A stretch of DNA of 64,000 bases, taken from NCBI RefSeq assembly GCF_011801145.1, contig NZ_CP046172.1:3968001-4032000 (forward strand), written 5' to 3'. The notes beneath the pieces are model-generated. The model searched no databases and was not told the origin of the DNA. It was given only the letters and a program-made list of their open reading frames with translations. Source of the stretch: Nocardia arthritidis. Its GTDB lineage: Bacteria; Actinomycetota; Actinomycetes; Mycobacteriales; Mycobacteriaceae. Each line of letters starts with the position of its first letter. The stretch's first letter is position 1. Shown here in pieces: positions 7,980 to 16,177 of the stretch. The translations under genes and the position numbers were made by a program.

Positions 7980-8938
7980 GATGCGGCTCGAGCGGTGCAA
8001 TTCTTTTGGGAATCGAGACGAACCTTGTGGCCGGTGAACTCCTCCAGTATCGAGATATTCTCGGAGGAATAGTTCTTCTCGGTGACCTTGTCGGCGTTCG
8101 GGCTGCCGAGCTTACCCGTGTACGGCGCGGATTTATCCAGCCAGTAGGCGGTGCGCAGGAATTCGATCAAGACGAAATCACGCAGCGCCGGTTCGTTCTT
8201 GATCTGCTCCCAGTAGTCGGGGTGGTTGCTCTTGGCGACACGCAGATACAGCAGCAGATAGCGGAGATTGGTCGCCGCGATATCCCTGGCGTTGCTGGCG
8301 CCGATGCCCTGGATGAATTCCTGTAGCACCGTCACCGCGGGAAGTCCCATCAGGCCCGCGTTCAACTCCGCGGTCACGCCCTGCAGGTGATAGTCGCCCT
8401 GCTGCTGATCGCGCAGGTAGATGCCGTCCATATCGTTGCTGTAATCGTCATCGATCAGCGGCAGGATTTCCTTGCGCGGGAAACCGTCGTGCAGCGGCAC
8501 ATTCGTGAGCTGCTGGTCGGCGTTGATCCAGGCCGCGGTGTACTGGTCCCAGTTGGTCCTGGACGAATCGAGATCCCACATGTGGGTTTCCTCGTGGATC
8601 GCCACCATCATCGATTCGGCGAACGCGTTGAAACTGCTGGTATCGACGAACTGATTCCAGTTGGGGTCGGCGGCCTGGGCGATCGCCAGCTTTTCCCCAC
8701 TCGGCCAACGGCGGTGGTATACGCCCTGGAGGGTTTGCATCCAGTTCGAGCTGGAGAAGGCCGCGGCCAGGTCGCTCACATCGGCCTGGGGTGAGGAGGA
8801 TTCGTCATAGCAGTACGGGTCGGTGACCGCGGGGGCGGTTACCGGCTGGGTATTTTGCGCCGCGACGGCCACCGAGCCCGGCCCGAGTGACAGGGCCAGA
8901 CAGACGGTGAATACGGGCAGCAGATATTTGCGATACAC
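7973..8938 (-). CDS. secreted protein with HEETH motif, putative zinc metallopeptidase
   Basis: 321 residues with a clear signal peptide (YLLPVFTVCLALSLGP, Ala-rich cleavage region near residue 27). The mature protein carries HEETH at residues 115-119, a match to HExxH, within AESMMVAIHEETHMWDLD. A Glu at 191 (GVTAELNAG) could be the third zinc ligand, as in gluzincins. I do not recognise the family, and the rest (IQGIGASNARDIAATNLRYL and so on) is helical with no other known motif. The start is GTG at 8938 with GAGG about 7 bp upstream. It is divergent from another secreted protein gene at 9172. Peptidase activity is inference from one motif plus spacing. Confidence 0.7.
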   Translation of the reverse strand: MYRKYLLPVFTVCLALSLGPGSVAVAAQNTQPVTAPAVTDPYCYDESSSPQADVSDLAAAFSSSNWMQTLQGVYHRRWPSGEKLAIAQAADPNWNQFVDTSSFNAFAESMMVAIHEETHMWDLDSSRTNWDQYTAAWINADQQLTNVPLHDGFPRKEILPLIDDDYSNDMDGIYLRDQQQGDYHLQGVTAELNAGLMGLPAVTVLQEFIQGIGASNARDIAATNLRYLLLYLRVAKSNHPDYWEQIKNEPALRDFVLIEFLRTAYWLDKSAPYTGKLGSPNADKVTEKNYSSENISILEEFTGHKVRLDSQKNCTARAASQ

Positions 8939-9171
8939 AGGGGACCTCGCTTCGGGGAGATGTATCGACCTCGCCGGAGATATCCCGCTTGCTCGCCGCG
9001 CGGCTGACGGAGGGCGAGAACCGTTGCGCGAGAAGATGCCCCAGCCGACGGCCGCCGAAATTCCGGATTGCTGCCCGAATCATGACACGAAAGATCCGGG
9101 TGCGGACCTCCCCAGTTGGCCCCCATTCGCGCACACGATCACCTGTGCTTCCATGTGCAAGTGTGAATCTC

Positions 9172-10011
9172 ATGCGCAGCACGGCGACCCGTTACGCCGT
9201 GACATTTGTAATCGGTTTCTTGGCAACAGGTTTCGCCGTATTACCGGGTGCCTGTGCGACGTCCGAAGCCGCGCCTGTCGGTCCGAGTACGCAGCCGGAA
9301 CCGCTGCAGCCGGATCAGCAGTCGCGGGTGTACTTCAAGATACCGCTGGCCAACGAAATCATCCGCCTCCGAACACATTTCACGGTTCCGGCGCAGCCCG
9401 CCGAGATCGGAACGCTGTTCCTGTGGCCCGGCCTCGAGCCGCGGGCCGGCGGCCGGAACTACGATCCGATCGGCCTCGGCGTCCTGCAACCCGTGCTCAC
9501 CTGGGGCGATGCCTGTGCCCCGACCCCGCAGCCGCCGACCTACTCGACCTGGTGGATTTCGGCGCAATACGTCAATGTCGGCAACGACCCCGACTACTCC
9601 GGCTGCAAATCGGGCCAGGCGATGTCGGTGAACGTCGGTGACCCGCTCGATATCGATATGACGCTGAACCAGACGACCGGTGTGTGGACCCAAACCGTCA
9701 CCGGGCCGGCGGGTTCGGTGGACTACTCGATCAATATGAGCGGCCAGGCGCAGAATCAGGCGTTGTTCGCGATCGAGCCGTGGGACGGTGCGCGCAGTGC
9801 CACCGACACGCTCACCTTCTCCGACACCACCATCACCTTCCGCGATCCGGACGAGAACAGTTGCCGCAACCCGGAACTGAGCTACACCGGCACCGGCGGC
9901 CGGATCACGCAACCGCAACCCGGCACCGGTGGCAGCTGCCATATCGACACCGTCACCGTGAACAGTCCAAGCCTCGACCGCGATGTCGCGGCTCATGGTG
10001 TGACACGGTAG
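9172..10011 (+). CDS. secreted protein of unknown function
   Basis: 279 residues with an N-terminal signal sequence (FVIGFLATGFAVLPGACATS), where GAC could also serve as a lipobox-like Cys. The mature part is rich in beta-strand-forming residues, Trp and Gly (LFLWPGLEPRAGG, VLQPVLTWGDACAP, STWWISAQYVNVG, FAIEPWDGAR). Cys pairs suggest disulfides in a secreted beta-sandwich. The pattern recalls secreted proteins of unknown function found in fungi and actinomycetes, but I cannot name a family. ATG 9172 is preceded in frame by GTG 9163. Its tail overlaps the convergent LysR gene by 19 bp. Confidence 0.65.
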   Translation: MRSTATRYAVTFVIGFLATGFAVLPGACATSEAAPVGPSTQPEPLQPDQQSRVYFKIPLANEIIRLRTHFTVPAQPAEIGTLFLWPGLEPRAGGRNYDPIGLGVLQPVLTWGDACAPTPQPPTYSTWWISAQYVNVGNDPDYSGCKSGQAMSVNVGDPLDIDMTLNQTTGVWTQTVTGPAGSVDYSINMSGQAQNQALFAIEPWDGARSATDTLTFSDTTITFRDPDENSCRNPELSYTGTGGRITQPQPGTGGSCHIDTVTVNSPSLDRDVAAHGVTR

Positions 10012-10910
10012 CTTCCGCTCAGTGCGGTGCGGAGGGTGTCGCGCAGCCAGCGTTGCGCCGGGTCGGCATCGAGCCGGGCATGCCAGAGCAGGCGCACGTC
10101 GACCTCCGGTAGATCGGCCGGGATGGGGAACCAGCGTATGCCGAGGGTTTTCCCATACTGTTCGGCGAGGCGCTGCGGCACCAGCCCGACGTAGTGGCTG
10201 GAGGCGACGAGGAATGCGGCGACCGCGGGGGTCGGCACCACGGCGGCCACGTGCCGCCGCAGCCCCGCGGCCTCCAGCGCATCGTCGAGCGGACCGCGCG
10301 TGCGTCCGCGGCGCGAGGCGGAGACGTGTGGGTGCTGGCACAGCTGCGCGAGCGTCGGGCGGCGGCGCCTGCCCAGCGGGCTGTCCGAGCGGACGATGCC
10401 AACTATTCGCTCGCGATACAGCACGGCCGTACGGATATCGGGGGACGCGGCATCGCTCGCGCCTATATCCAGGTCGATCGAGCCGTCGCGCAGGGCCTCG
10501 ATGCTCTCGCTGCCCTCCGCGACGAAACGCAGTGTCACGCCGGGCGCGGCCGCGGCCGTCGCATCCACGGCCACCGTCGCCAGGGTCGCGGCGATGCCGT
10601 CGTTGATGCGAATCGTGAAGGTGCGCTTCAGTTCCGCGATGGTCACCGAGCGGTCGGCGCTGATCAACGCCGCCGCCTCGTCGAGCAGCGACCGCACCCG
10701 CGGCGCGGTGCGCAGCGCGAACGGAGTCGGCGCCATGCCGCGGCCGGCACGCACCAGGATCGGGTCGCCCATTGCCCGGCGCAGCCTGCCGAGCGCGCGG
10801 CTGGTCGCCGGGATGGACAGGTGCAGGCGTTCGGACGCCGCGGTGACGCTGCCGTCCTGCAGCAACGCGTCGAATACGCGCAGCAGGTTCAGGTCGAGCT
10901 GTTCGGGCAT
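9993..10910 (-). CDS. LysR-family transcriptional regulator
   Basis: 305 residues. The N-terminal HTH reads LNLLRVFDALLQDGSVTAASERL then LSIPATSRALGRLRRAMGDP (residues 7-50). A periplasmic-binding-like effector domain covers about 90-300. The spacing and the phrase DPILVRAGRGMAPTPFAL are typical of LysR proteins related to LeuO/NodD. It is divergent from the DHA2-type MFS pump gene at 10977, with an ACGCAA-N16-TTGCGT inverted repeat between them, so it most likely regulates that pump and itself. Ligand unknown. Confidence 0.93.
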   Translation of the reverse strand: MPEQLDLNLLRVFDALLQDGSVTAASERLHLSIPATSRALGRLRRAMGDPILVRAGRGMAPTPFALRTAPRVRSLLDEAAALISADRSVTIAELKRTFTIRINDGIAATLATVAVDATAAAAPGVTLRFVAEGSESIEALRDGSIDLDIGASDAASPDIRTAVLYRERIVGIVRSDSPLGRRRRPTLAQLCQHPHVSASRRGRTRGPLDDALEAAGLRRHVAAVVPTPAVAAFLVASSHYVGLVPQRLAEQYGKTLGIRWFPIPADLPEVDVRLLWHARLDADPAQRWLRDTLRTALSGSYRVTP

Positions 10911-10921
10911 GGTTGCATCTT

Positions 10922-10949
10922 ACGCAAGGATTTGTTGCCGAAGTTGCGT
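10922..10949. promoter_or_regulatory. inverted repeat, likely LysR operator
   Basis: ACGCAA (10922-10927) and TTGCGT (10944-10949) are perfect inverted arms separated by 16 bp, in the 66-bp gap between the divergent lysR and MFS genes. LysR proteins usually bind such interrupted dyads next to the controlled promoter. Confidence 0.5.
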
Positions 10950-10976
10950 CGCGCGTAGGTTTTCCAGGTCCATAGC

Positions 10977-12479
10977 GTGATGGCCATGCCTTTGAAATTA
11001 TTGATCCGCGACAGCCCACCGGAGTCGCGGGAACGGTCCGGCGGCCTGCTCGCGGTCATGTGCGCCTGCGTCATGCTCGTCGTCGGCATGGTCGCCGCGA
11101 TCAACCTCGCCGTCCCGCTGCTCGCCGCCGACGCGCTTCGTCCATCCGCTTCGGCGCTGGTCTGGATCGTCGACACCTATGTGATTTGCTTTGCCTGCCT
11201 GGTGATTCCCGGCGGGGCGGCCGGTGATCGCTTCGGGCGCAAGGGAGTTCTGCTCACCGGGCTCGGATTGTTCGCCGCCGGTGCGCTGCTCTCCGCGTTC
11301 GCGCCGAATGTGGTTGTGCTGCTGGCCGGTCGCGCGATCACCGGCGCGGGTGCGGCCGCTGTGCTGCCCAATACGCTCGGTGTGCTGCTGCACGCCGTTC
11401 CCACCGAACGCAAGAGCGCGACGATCGCCACCTGGGCGTCGATGACCGGTCTCGGCGGCGTCATCGGCAATGTCGGTGGCGGGGCGATCCTTTCGGCCGG
11501 GTCGTGGCGGTGGTTGTTCGCCGCCGCGGTACCGATCGCACTGGCGCTCGCCGCGCTCGTCGGGGCGATCGCGCCGGTCTCGCCGCGGCACGACCGCAGG
11601 CTGGACCCGCTCGGCGCGGTGCTGCTCGTCGGCGCGTCGGTCGCACTGCTGCTCGGTATCGTGCAGGGTCCGGAGGCGGGCTGGGGGAGTCCGCTCGTTG
11701 TCACCGGATTCGTTTGTGCCGCCGTACTTTTCACGGCATGGACGGTCGTGGAACTGCGGGCCGAACACCCGCTGCTCGATCCCCGGCTGTTCCGGCTTCC
11801 CGGTCTGCGCAGCGCCGGCCTCGGCATGACGGCGGTGTTCTTCGGAATGTTCGCGCTGTTCTATGTCAACGCGTCATTTCTGCAGTACGCCAAGGGATTC
11901 GGCGTGCTGTGGACCGGTATCGGCGTTATCCCGCTGACCGTGCCGATCATCCTCGGCGCGCGACATGTCGGGCGCTTGACGGAGCGGATCGGCCTCGACG
12001 CCACCATCGCCCTGGCCTTCGGCTGTGTCGGCGGCGGACTGCTCGGGCTGTCCGTGAGCGACGCGCGGACACCGTACGCGGAATACGCCGTATGGCTTGT
12101 CGTCATGGGAATCGGTGTGACGCTTGCCCTTCCGACGTTATCCGGCGCAATCGCGGGCTCGCTGCCGCCCGCGCAGGCCGGGGTCGGCGCCGGATTGCAG
12201 GCGACAACCCGGGAGTTCGGCAGCGCCCTCGGTGTCGCGGTCATCGGCACGGTGCTCACCGCGCGATTCGCCGCCGCGCTGCCGCAGGATATTCGCGCCG
12301 AACACGATCCGCACACGGTCGCGCAGGCGCTCGCCGTCGCCGCACCCGGTCGCGCGGGGGAGATCGTCACCGCGTTCATCTCGGGCGCCGATCTCGGCCT
12401 GCGGGTGATCGGCATTGCCGTGCTTGTCCTCGGCGCGCTCGTCGTTCTGGAGTCGCGGCTGTCCCGGCGGTCGCGGTAG
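10977..12479 (+). CDS. MFS drug-efflux transporter, DHA2 (14-TM) type
   Basis: 500 residues with about 14 hydrophobic segments, the layout of EmrB/QacA proton antiporters. Motif A appears after TM2 as GGAAGDRFGRKGVLLTGL, and motif C-like AGRAITGAGAAAVLPNTLG in TM5. The final hydrophobic segment (LGLRVIGIAVLVLGALVVL) precedes a short basic tail. The start is GTG 10977, ATG 10980 or ATG 10986. It is divergently transcribed from a LysR regulator. It probably exports hydrophobic toxic compounds or a natural product. Confidence 0.92.
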   Translation: MMAMPLKLLIRDSPPESRERSGGLLAVMCACVMLVVGMVAAINLAVPLLAADALRPSASALVWIVDTYVICFACLVIPGGAAGDRFGRKGVLLTGLGLFAAGALLSAFAPNVVVLLAGRAITGAGAAAVLPNTLGVLLHAVPTERKSATIATWASMTGLGGVIGNVGGGAILSAGSWRWLFAAAVPIALALAALVGAIAPVSPRHDRRLDPLGAVLLVGASVALLLGIVQGPEAGWGSPLVVTGFVCAAVLFTAWTVVELRAEHPLLDPRLFRLPGLRSAGLGMTAVFFGMFALFYVNASFLQYAKGFGVLWTGIGVIPLTVPIILGARHVGRLTERIGLDATIALAFGCVGGGLLGLSVSDARTPYAEYAVWLVVMGIGVTLALPTLSGAIAGSLPPAQAGVGAGLQATTREFGSALGVAVIGTVLTARFAAALPQDIRAEHDPHTVAQALAVAAPGRAGEIVTAFISGADLGLRVIGIAVLVLGALVVLESRLSRRSR

Positions 12480-12521
12480 TACGAATTACCTTGGGCTACA
12501 GGAGTTGTCGTTGTCGGATAG

Positions 12522-12558
12522 GAATCGGGTCTGCGGCGGGGTGTCGCGGACCCGATTC
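12522..12558. terminator. bidirectional hairpin terminator
   Basis: GAATCGGGTC (12522-12531) and GACCCGATTC (12549-12558) are perfect 10-bp arms around a 17-base loop. The hairpin lies between the convergent MFS and glycosidase-like genes. No T-run follows, as is common in actinobacteria. Confidence 0.65.
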
Positions 12559-12568
12559 ATGGACATGG

Positions 12569-13558
12569 TCAGCGGCCGAACTTTTCGATCAGCCCGCACA
12601 GCGTGTCGAAGGCGGGCTTCGGGGTGTAGTCGTCGGTCATGATGCCGAACTGATGAAACAGATCGGGATTGGCGCTGTCCGCGTCGCGGAGTGCGAAATG
12701 GGTGTATCCGGTGATGTTCAGCTCCTCGGCGAGCGCGGCCACCTGTTCGACGACGGTCGAGACGACCTCGGCCTGCCGCTGTGGTGTGCGGTCAGGCCCT
12801 GTCGGCCAACCATTTTCGGCGATGTGCAGCGGGATCGCGCCGAAGCCCGCCTCGTTCAGCAGCGAACGATGGTGGCGGAGTAGGCCTTCCACGGCGCGCG
12901 GCATATCCTCGGCCGCGACCGGGTGGAAGACGTCCGGGAAGAAGTCCAGTCCAACGTAATCGAGTTGTTCGATGAATTCGGCGCCACCCAGCTCGGCCAT
13001 CTCCGAAAGGAACGATGCGGCGGGTCCGTACAGCGGGGTGAAGTTGAAACCCACACGCAGATGGGCGAATCCGAGTTCGTGCGCTCGCTCCTTCGCGGCG
13101 GCGACGCCACGGACGATGGCCTCTCGCACGCCGGGGAAATAGCCGTCGAGGATCGGCATATCCGTCATGGTCGGTTCCTCGGCGATCTGCAGCAGATCGA
13201 TCGTCTCGCCGTACTGCTCGACCAGTTCCCGCACGAATCCGCAATAGCCGTCGGTATTTCCGGTGGCGGATTGGTACTGGGCGACCAGCTCCAGCCGCCG
13301 TCCATCCACCGCGTACCGGCGCGCGTCGGCCGGTGTCGCGGTGGGCTGGGCACCGGATGCGGTGTCGTCGTTGAACGGTAGATAGGCGCGCACCCGGAAC
13401 GGGCGTCCCGGCCTGCCCTGCAACCGATTCAGCGCCGCGGTGATCCGTGCCGGGTCGTCGTCCGGCCCGGTGGCCAGGTACCCCTGACCGAGGTACTCCT
13501 CGCGCGCATCCGTTCCCGTGACCCCGCCGGGATATATTCCGAAGGTCAATTCGGTCAT
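12569..13558 (-). CDS. glycoside hydrolase-like TIM-barrel protein (clan GH-A-like)
   Basis: 329 residues, no signal peptide. Two carboxylate motifs are spaced as in clan GH-A barrels: LLQIAEEPTMTD (about residues 123-134, acid/base candidate) and LHIAENGWPTGPDRTP (about 245-260), which resembles the nucleophile segment ETGWP of GH17 beta-1,3-glucanases. Intervening strands VGFNFTPLYGP and LDYVGLDFFPDVF fit a barrel. The substrate is not predictable. ATG 13558 has the RBS AGAAGGAAA. It lies 35 bp downstream of a PadR gene on the same strand, so the two probably form an operon, and the enzyme may respond to the signal PadR senses. Confidence 0.65.
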   Translation of the reverse strand: MTELTFGIYPGGVTGTDAREEYLGQGYLATGPDDDPARITAALNRLQGRPGRPFRVRAYLPFNDDTASGAQPTATPADARRYAVDGRRLELVAQYQSATGNTDGYCGFVRELVEQYGETIDLLQIAEEPTMTDMPILDGYFPGVREAIVRGVAAAKERAHELGFAHLRVGFNFTPLYGPAASFLSEMAELGGAEFIEQLDYVGLDFFPDVFHPVAAEDMPRAVEGLLRHHRSLLNEAGFGAIPLHIAENGWPTGPDRTPQRQAEVVSTVVEQVAALAEELNITGYTHFALRDADSANPDLFHQFGIMTDDYTPKPAFDTLCGLIEKFGR

Positions 13559-13593
13559 ATTGGGTTTCCTTCTATTTTGTTGTTGACCTCGAC

Positions 13594-14178
13594 TTATTTC
13601 CGTGGTTGCGTCGCAGGCCAGGCGAGCGTGCCCGAGCGGATCTCCGCGACCACCGACTCGACCCACGCGATCTCCGAATGTGCCTGTGCCAGTGCGTATT
13701 CGGCTTCGATGACGAACAGTCGCGGCACGCCGTCCGCATGACATTCGCGCAGCTTTCCCGCATCGATGTCGGCGCGTTCACGCAATTTGGCCGCCCGCTC
13801 GGTGAGCGCCGCGACGGCCCCTTCCGGCCCGAGCGCGCCGAGATAACTCACCGCGCCGAGGAATGCGGAGAATTCCCGCCCAGGATTGCGGATCGCGGCG
13901 TCCAACCGCCGCACCAGCTCCGCGGTCCCCTCGGGGGTCAGCGCGTAAACGGTGTGCTCGGGTCGATTTCCATTGCGCTGCTGCCCCTCCGGCACCGCCC
14001 ACCCCGCGTCGGCAATCGCGGAGACCACATTGTAGAGCGTGCCTCGATTCACGACGGCAGCGTAATGCTCACTGCGCGAACGCAATTCGGCAAATATCTG
14101 ATAGGGATGCGCCGGTCGCTCCAGGAGCAGGCCGAGCACCGCGACAACGATCGGGTTATCGAGTACACGCGCTGGCAT
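13594..14178 (-). CDS. PadR-family transcriptional regulator
   Basis: 194 residues. The PadR winged-helix (about residues 5-85) shows VAVLGLLLERPAHPYQIFAE, the recognition helix RGTLYNVVSAIADAGW and wing residues GNRPEHTVYALTPEG. A C-terminal helical dimerisation region follows (LRERADIDAGKLRECHADG). It is first of a two-gene unit with the glycosidase-like protein. An AT-rich block with three TCTAA copies lies immediately upstream and may be its own operator. The inducer is unknown. Confidence 0.92.
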   Translation of the reverse strand: MPARVLDNPIVVAVLGLLLERPAHPYQIFAELRSRSEHYAAVVNRGTLYNVVSAIADAGWAVPEGQQRNGNRPEHTVYALTPEGTAELVRRLDAAIRNPGREFSAFLGAVSYLGALGPEGAVAALTERAAKLRERADIDAGKLRECHADGVPRLFVIEAEYALAQAHSEIAWVESVVAEIRSGTLAWPATQPRK

Positions 14179-14180
14179 GG

Positions 14181-14199
14181 TCTAACTCTAACAGTCTAA
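14181..14199. promoter_or_regulatory. TCTAA direct repeats upstream of padR
   Basis: TCTAA occurs at 14181, 14187 and 14195 just upstream of the padR start, in an unusually AT-rich patch. On the minus strand TATTTA could serve as a -10. The arrangement suits an autorepression site, with a leader of 25 bases or less. Confidence 0.35.
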
Positions 14200-14268
14200 A
14201 TAAACCATATGCAAGATCCGCCCTGGCTGCGGCTGAGAAGCCTTCGGCCCCTGCGGATCTCGGATGAT

Positions 14269-14754
14269 TCAGCTTCCGCGCAGCCACCGCTCGATGGCCG
14301 CGTAATCCTCGTCGGCAAGCCCCAGAGATGGTTCGACATGCCGGAGAAATGCTCGGCCGGAATGATGGGTGGCAACCCAGTCGCGATCCGCGTCGCCGAT
14401 CTCGTCGTCGACCCAGGCGAACGGTCGCCCGGCGGCCCAGCTCACCAAAGTCCGGGTCTTCCAGCAGAGCCCGAACCAGCGGTCTTCATGCTCCTCCCCA
14501 GCCGTTGGCTCCGGCCAATACACCACCGGCAGCCGCGGCAGCCCGATCCGTGGCGCGATCTCGGCATTGGCCCGGTCCTCCCACGTTGTGGCCCAAACCA
14601 ATTCGCACGGCAGCGCCGCCAGCCGCTTCCCCACCTCGCCGTCGAGGCGACGAACACCCGCGCCGCCCCGCCGCGGGTTTTCGCCGAACGGCAGCAGTGG
14701 CCCATCGACATCGAGAAACAGTATCGGACGTCGCACGCCGAGCATGTAATGCAC
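14269..14754 (-). CDS. small HAD-superfamily hydrolase (HAD_SAK-like)
   Basis: 161 residues. Motif I ILFLDVDGPLLPFG holds the Asp nucleophile pair. Motif II is VWATTWEDRAN, and motif III/IV is FAWVDDEIGDADRDW with acidic metal ligands. The short length and the phrase WATTWEDRANAEI match the HAD domains found in Swiss-army-knife RNA-repair proteins (HAD_SAK), but here the domain stands alone, so a nucleic-acid role is only a possibility. The start is GTG 14754 or ATG 14745. It follows the GrpB-family gene on the same strand after 93 bp. Confidence 0.75.
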   Translation of the reverse strand: MHYMLGVRRPILFLDVDGPLLPFGENPRRGGAGVRRLDGEVGKRLAALPCELVWATTWEDRANAEIAPRIGLPRLPVVYWPEPTAGEEHEDRWFGLCWKTRTLVSWAAGRPFAWVDDEIGDADRDWVATHHSGRAFLRHVEPSLGLADEDYAAIERWLRGS

Positions 14755-14847
14755 TCTGCCACCGTCATCGACGCCCCGAACCTTATCGAAGCCGTTGATA
14801 CTCCGACCATCTGGACCAGACCAGTGCCGCCATCCGAAAGCCCCCGA

Positions 14848-15402
14848 TCAAACCGGCGTCCAACCGCAATTCTGTGCCCACTCCTGTGCCCGCCGGGTTA
14901 TCTCGGTGATCAGTGGCCCCTTTTCCTCGGCATATGCGTTCATGTCGGCCCAGTCTCGTTGCGCGAGCTTACGTTTGAGTTGCTCATATGCCGTGCGGTC
15001 GGCAGCGTCGAGCCGCAGCCAGTCTCGGAAGAGCAGGTGGCGGCGTTCCCATTCGCTGCCGAGGGTGCAGATATGGACGTGGACGTCATGGTGCGGGGTT
15101 CGCACCATGCGGTGTCCGGGCTCCCGGACTCGTAGGCGGTAGCCTACGGCGAGCAGTGCGTCGAGATAGGTTGCCTCGTCCTCGACATCCGGGACGCTGA
15201 GGTCGATGTCGATGATCGGCTTGGCGGCCAGACCCGGCACCGAGGTCGAACCGATGTGGTCGATGCGGCGTGCGGTCGCGCCGAGCGCCGCGGCGATGCG
15301 GGCGCGTTCTTCGGCGAAGCGTCGCGGCCACGCGGCGTCGTAGTCGACGATCCGAATATCACGTTTCTCGATGCCGCCGATCAGCTCTCTTCGGTCGTTC
15401 AC
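14848..15402 (-). CDS. GrpB family protein (UPF0157, nucleotidyltransferase fold)
   Basis: 184 residues. The hallmark RRIDHIGSTSVPGLAAKPII (residues 45-64) runs into DIDLSV, giving the GS...DxD pattern of the polymerase-beta-like nucleotidyltransferase fold. HHDVHVHICTLGSEWERRHL and FRDWLRLDAADRTAYEQLK follow, as in other GrpB members. The biochemical role of stand-alone GrpB proteins is not established. The start is GTG 15402. Its neighbour is the HAD_SAK-like gene; both families occur in RNA-repair or nucleotide contexts, but linkage here is only positional. Confidence 0.88.
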   Translation of the reverse strand: MNDRRELIGGIEKRDIRIVDYDAAWPRRFAEERARIAAALGATARRIDHIGSTSVPGLAAKPIIDIDLSVPDVEDEATYLDALLAVGYRLRVREPGHRMVRTPHHDVHVHICTLGSEWERRHLLFRDWLRLDAADRTAYEQLKRKLAQRDWADMNAYAEEKGPLITEITRRAQEWAQNCGWTPV

Positions 15403-15471
15403 GTCAACTATTTTCGCTCGAGCCGCTGGAGCGGTCGGGCGGATAATGTTGCGGCGGAGGGGAGTTCGTTG

Positions 15472-16050
15472 CTATCTGCGGCAGCCGGCGAGGAGTAGGC
15501 GGATGGTTAGGCGGGCGTCGTAGTTCGGGTCGGTCAGTTCCGCGCCCGCGCAGATATCGCCGATGGCGCGCATCAGTTGGTAGGCGGTGAGGTCGGCGGT
15601 TATTTCGTTTGCGGCTCGGGCGGCGGTGAGCAGGTCGTCGAGGATCGGTACTAGGCGGTCGAGGAACAGGGTGTGCAGGGCGGCGTAGCCGTCGGGGTCG
15701 TTGCGCATCGCCGCGGCGAGGCCGTGCTTGGTGATCAGGAAGTCCGCGAAGCGATCCACCCATCGGCACAGCGCGGCGGATGGGGAGGTTTCCTCGGCGA
15801 GCAGCGCAGGCCCGGCCTCGGCGCAGGCATCGATCTGGTGGCGGTAGACGGCCGCGACGAGGTCTGCCCGGGTGGGGAAGTGTCGGTAGATCGTGCCCAT
15901 GCCGACGCCGGCGGCGGTGGCGATCCGGCGCACCGGCGCGTCGACCCCGTGCGTGACGAATACCGACGCCGCGGCATCGAGCAGGGCTCGCTCGTTGCGC
16001 CGTGCGTCGGCGCGCTTGGCCGGGCTCACGACCTGCTCGTCTGCGTCCAC
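15472..16050 (-). CDS. TetR-family transcriptional regulator
   Basis: 192 residues starting at GTG 16050 (RBS GAAGGGA about 7 bp upstream). The HTH reads ASVFVTHGVDAPVRRIATAAG then VGMGTIYRHFPTRADLVAAVY, the classic TetR pattern, with a C-terminal domain resembling the SCO1712-like type (MRAIGDICAGAELTD). It is divergent from an alpha/beta-hydrolase gene, and two near-identical 15-bp dyads lie in the intergenic region, so it very likely represses both itself and the hydrolase. Confidence 0.92.
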   Translation of the reverse strand: MDADEQVVSPAKRADARRNERALLDAAASVFVTHGVDAPVRRIATAAGVGMGTIYRHFPTRADLVAAVYRHQIDACAEAGPALLAEETSPSAALCRWVDRFADFLITKHGLAAAMRNDPDGYAALHTLFLDRLVPILDDLLTAARAANEITADLTAYQLMRAIGDICAGAELTDPNYDARLTIRLLLAGCRR

Positions 16051-16081
16051 GCGGCATTCCCTTCTCGCAACCCTGGCTAAG

Positions 16082-16117
16082 CGGAGCATTGTTCCGTATA
16101 TTCGGAGCAGCGCTCCG
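16082..16117. promoter_or_regulatory. twin TetR operators between tetR and hydrolase genes
   Basis: CGGAGCATTGTTCCG (16082-16096) and CGGAGCAGCGCTCCG (16103-16117) are two 15-bp dyads with the same CGGAGCA left arm. They are 21 bp apart, two helical turns. Each is palindromic at 6 of 7 positions. This is the typical geometry for two TetR dimers controlling divergent promoters. Confidence 0.75.
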
Positions 16118-16177
16118 CTTAATAGTGTATCCGCGGCCGAAGCGGATGAAGCGCGCATCGCAATCGAAGGGAATCCC

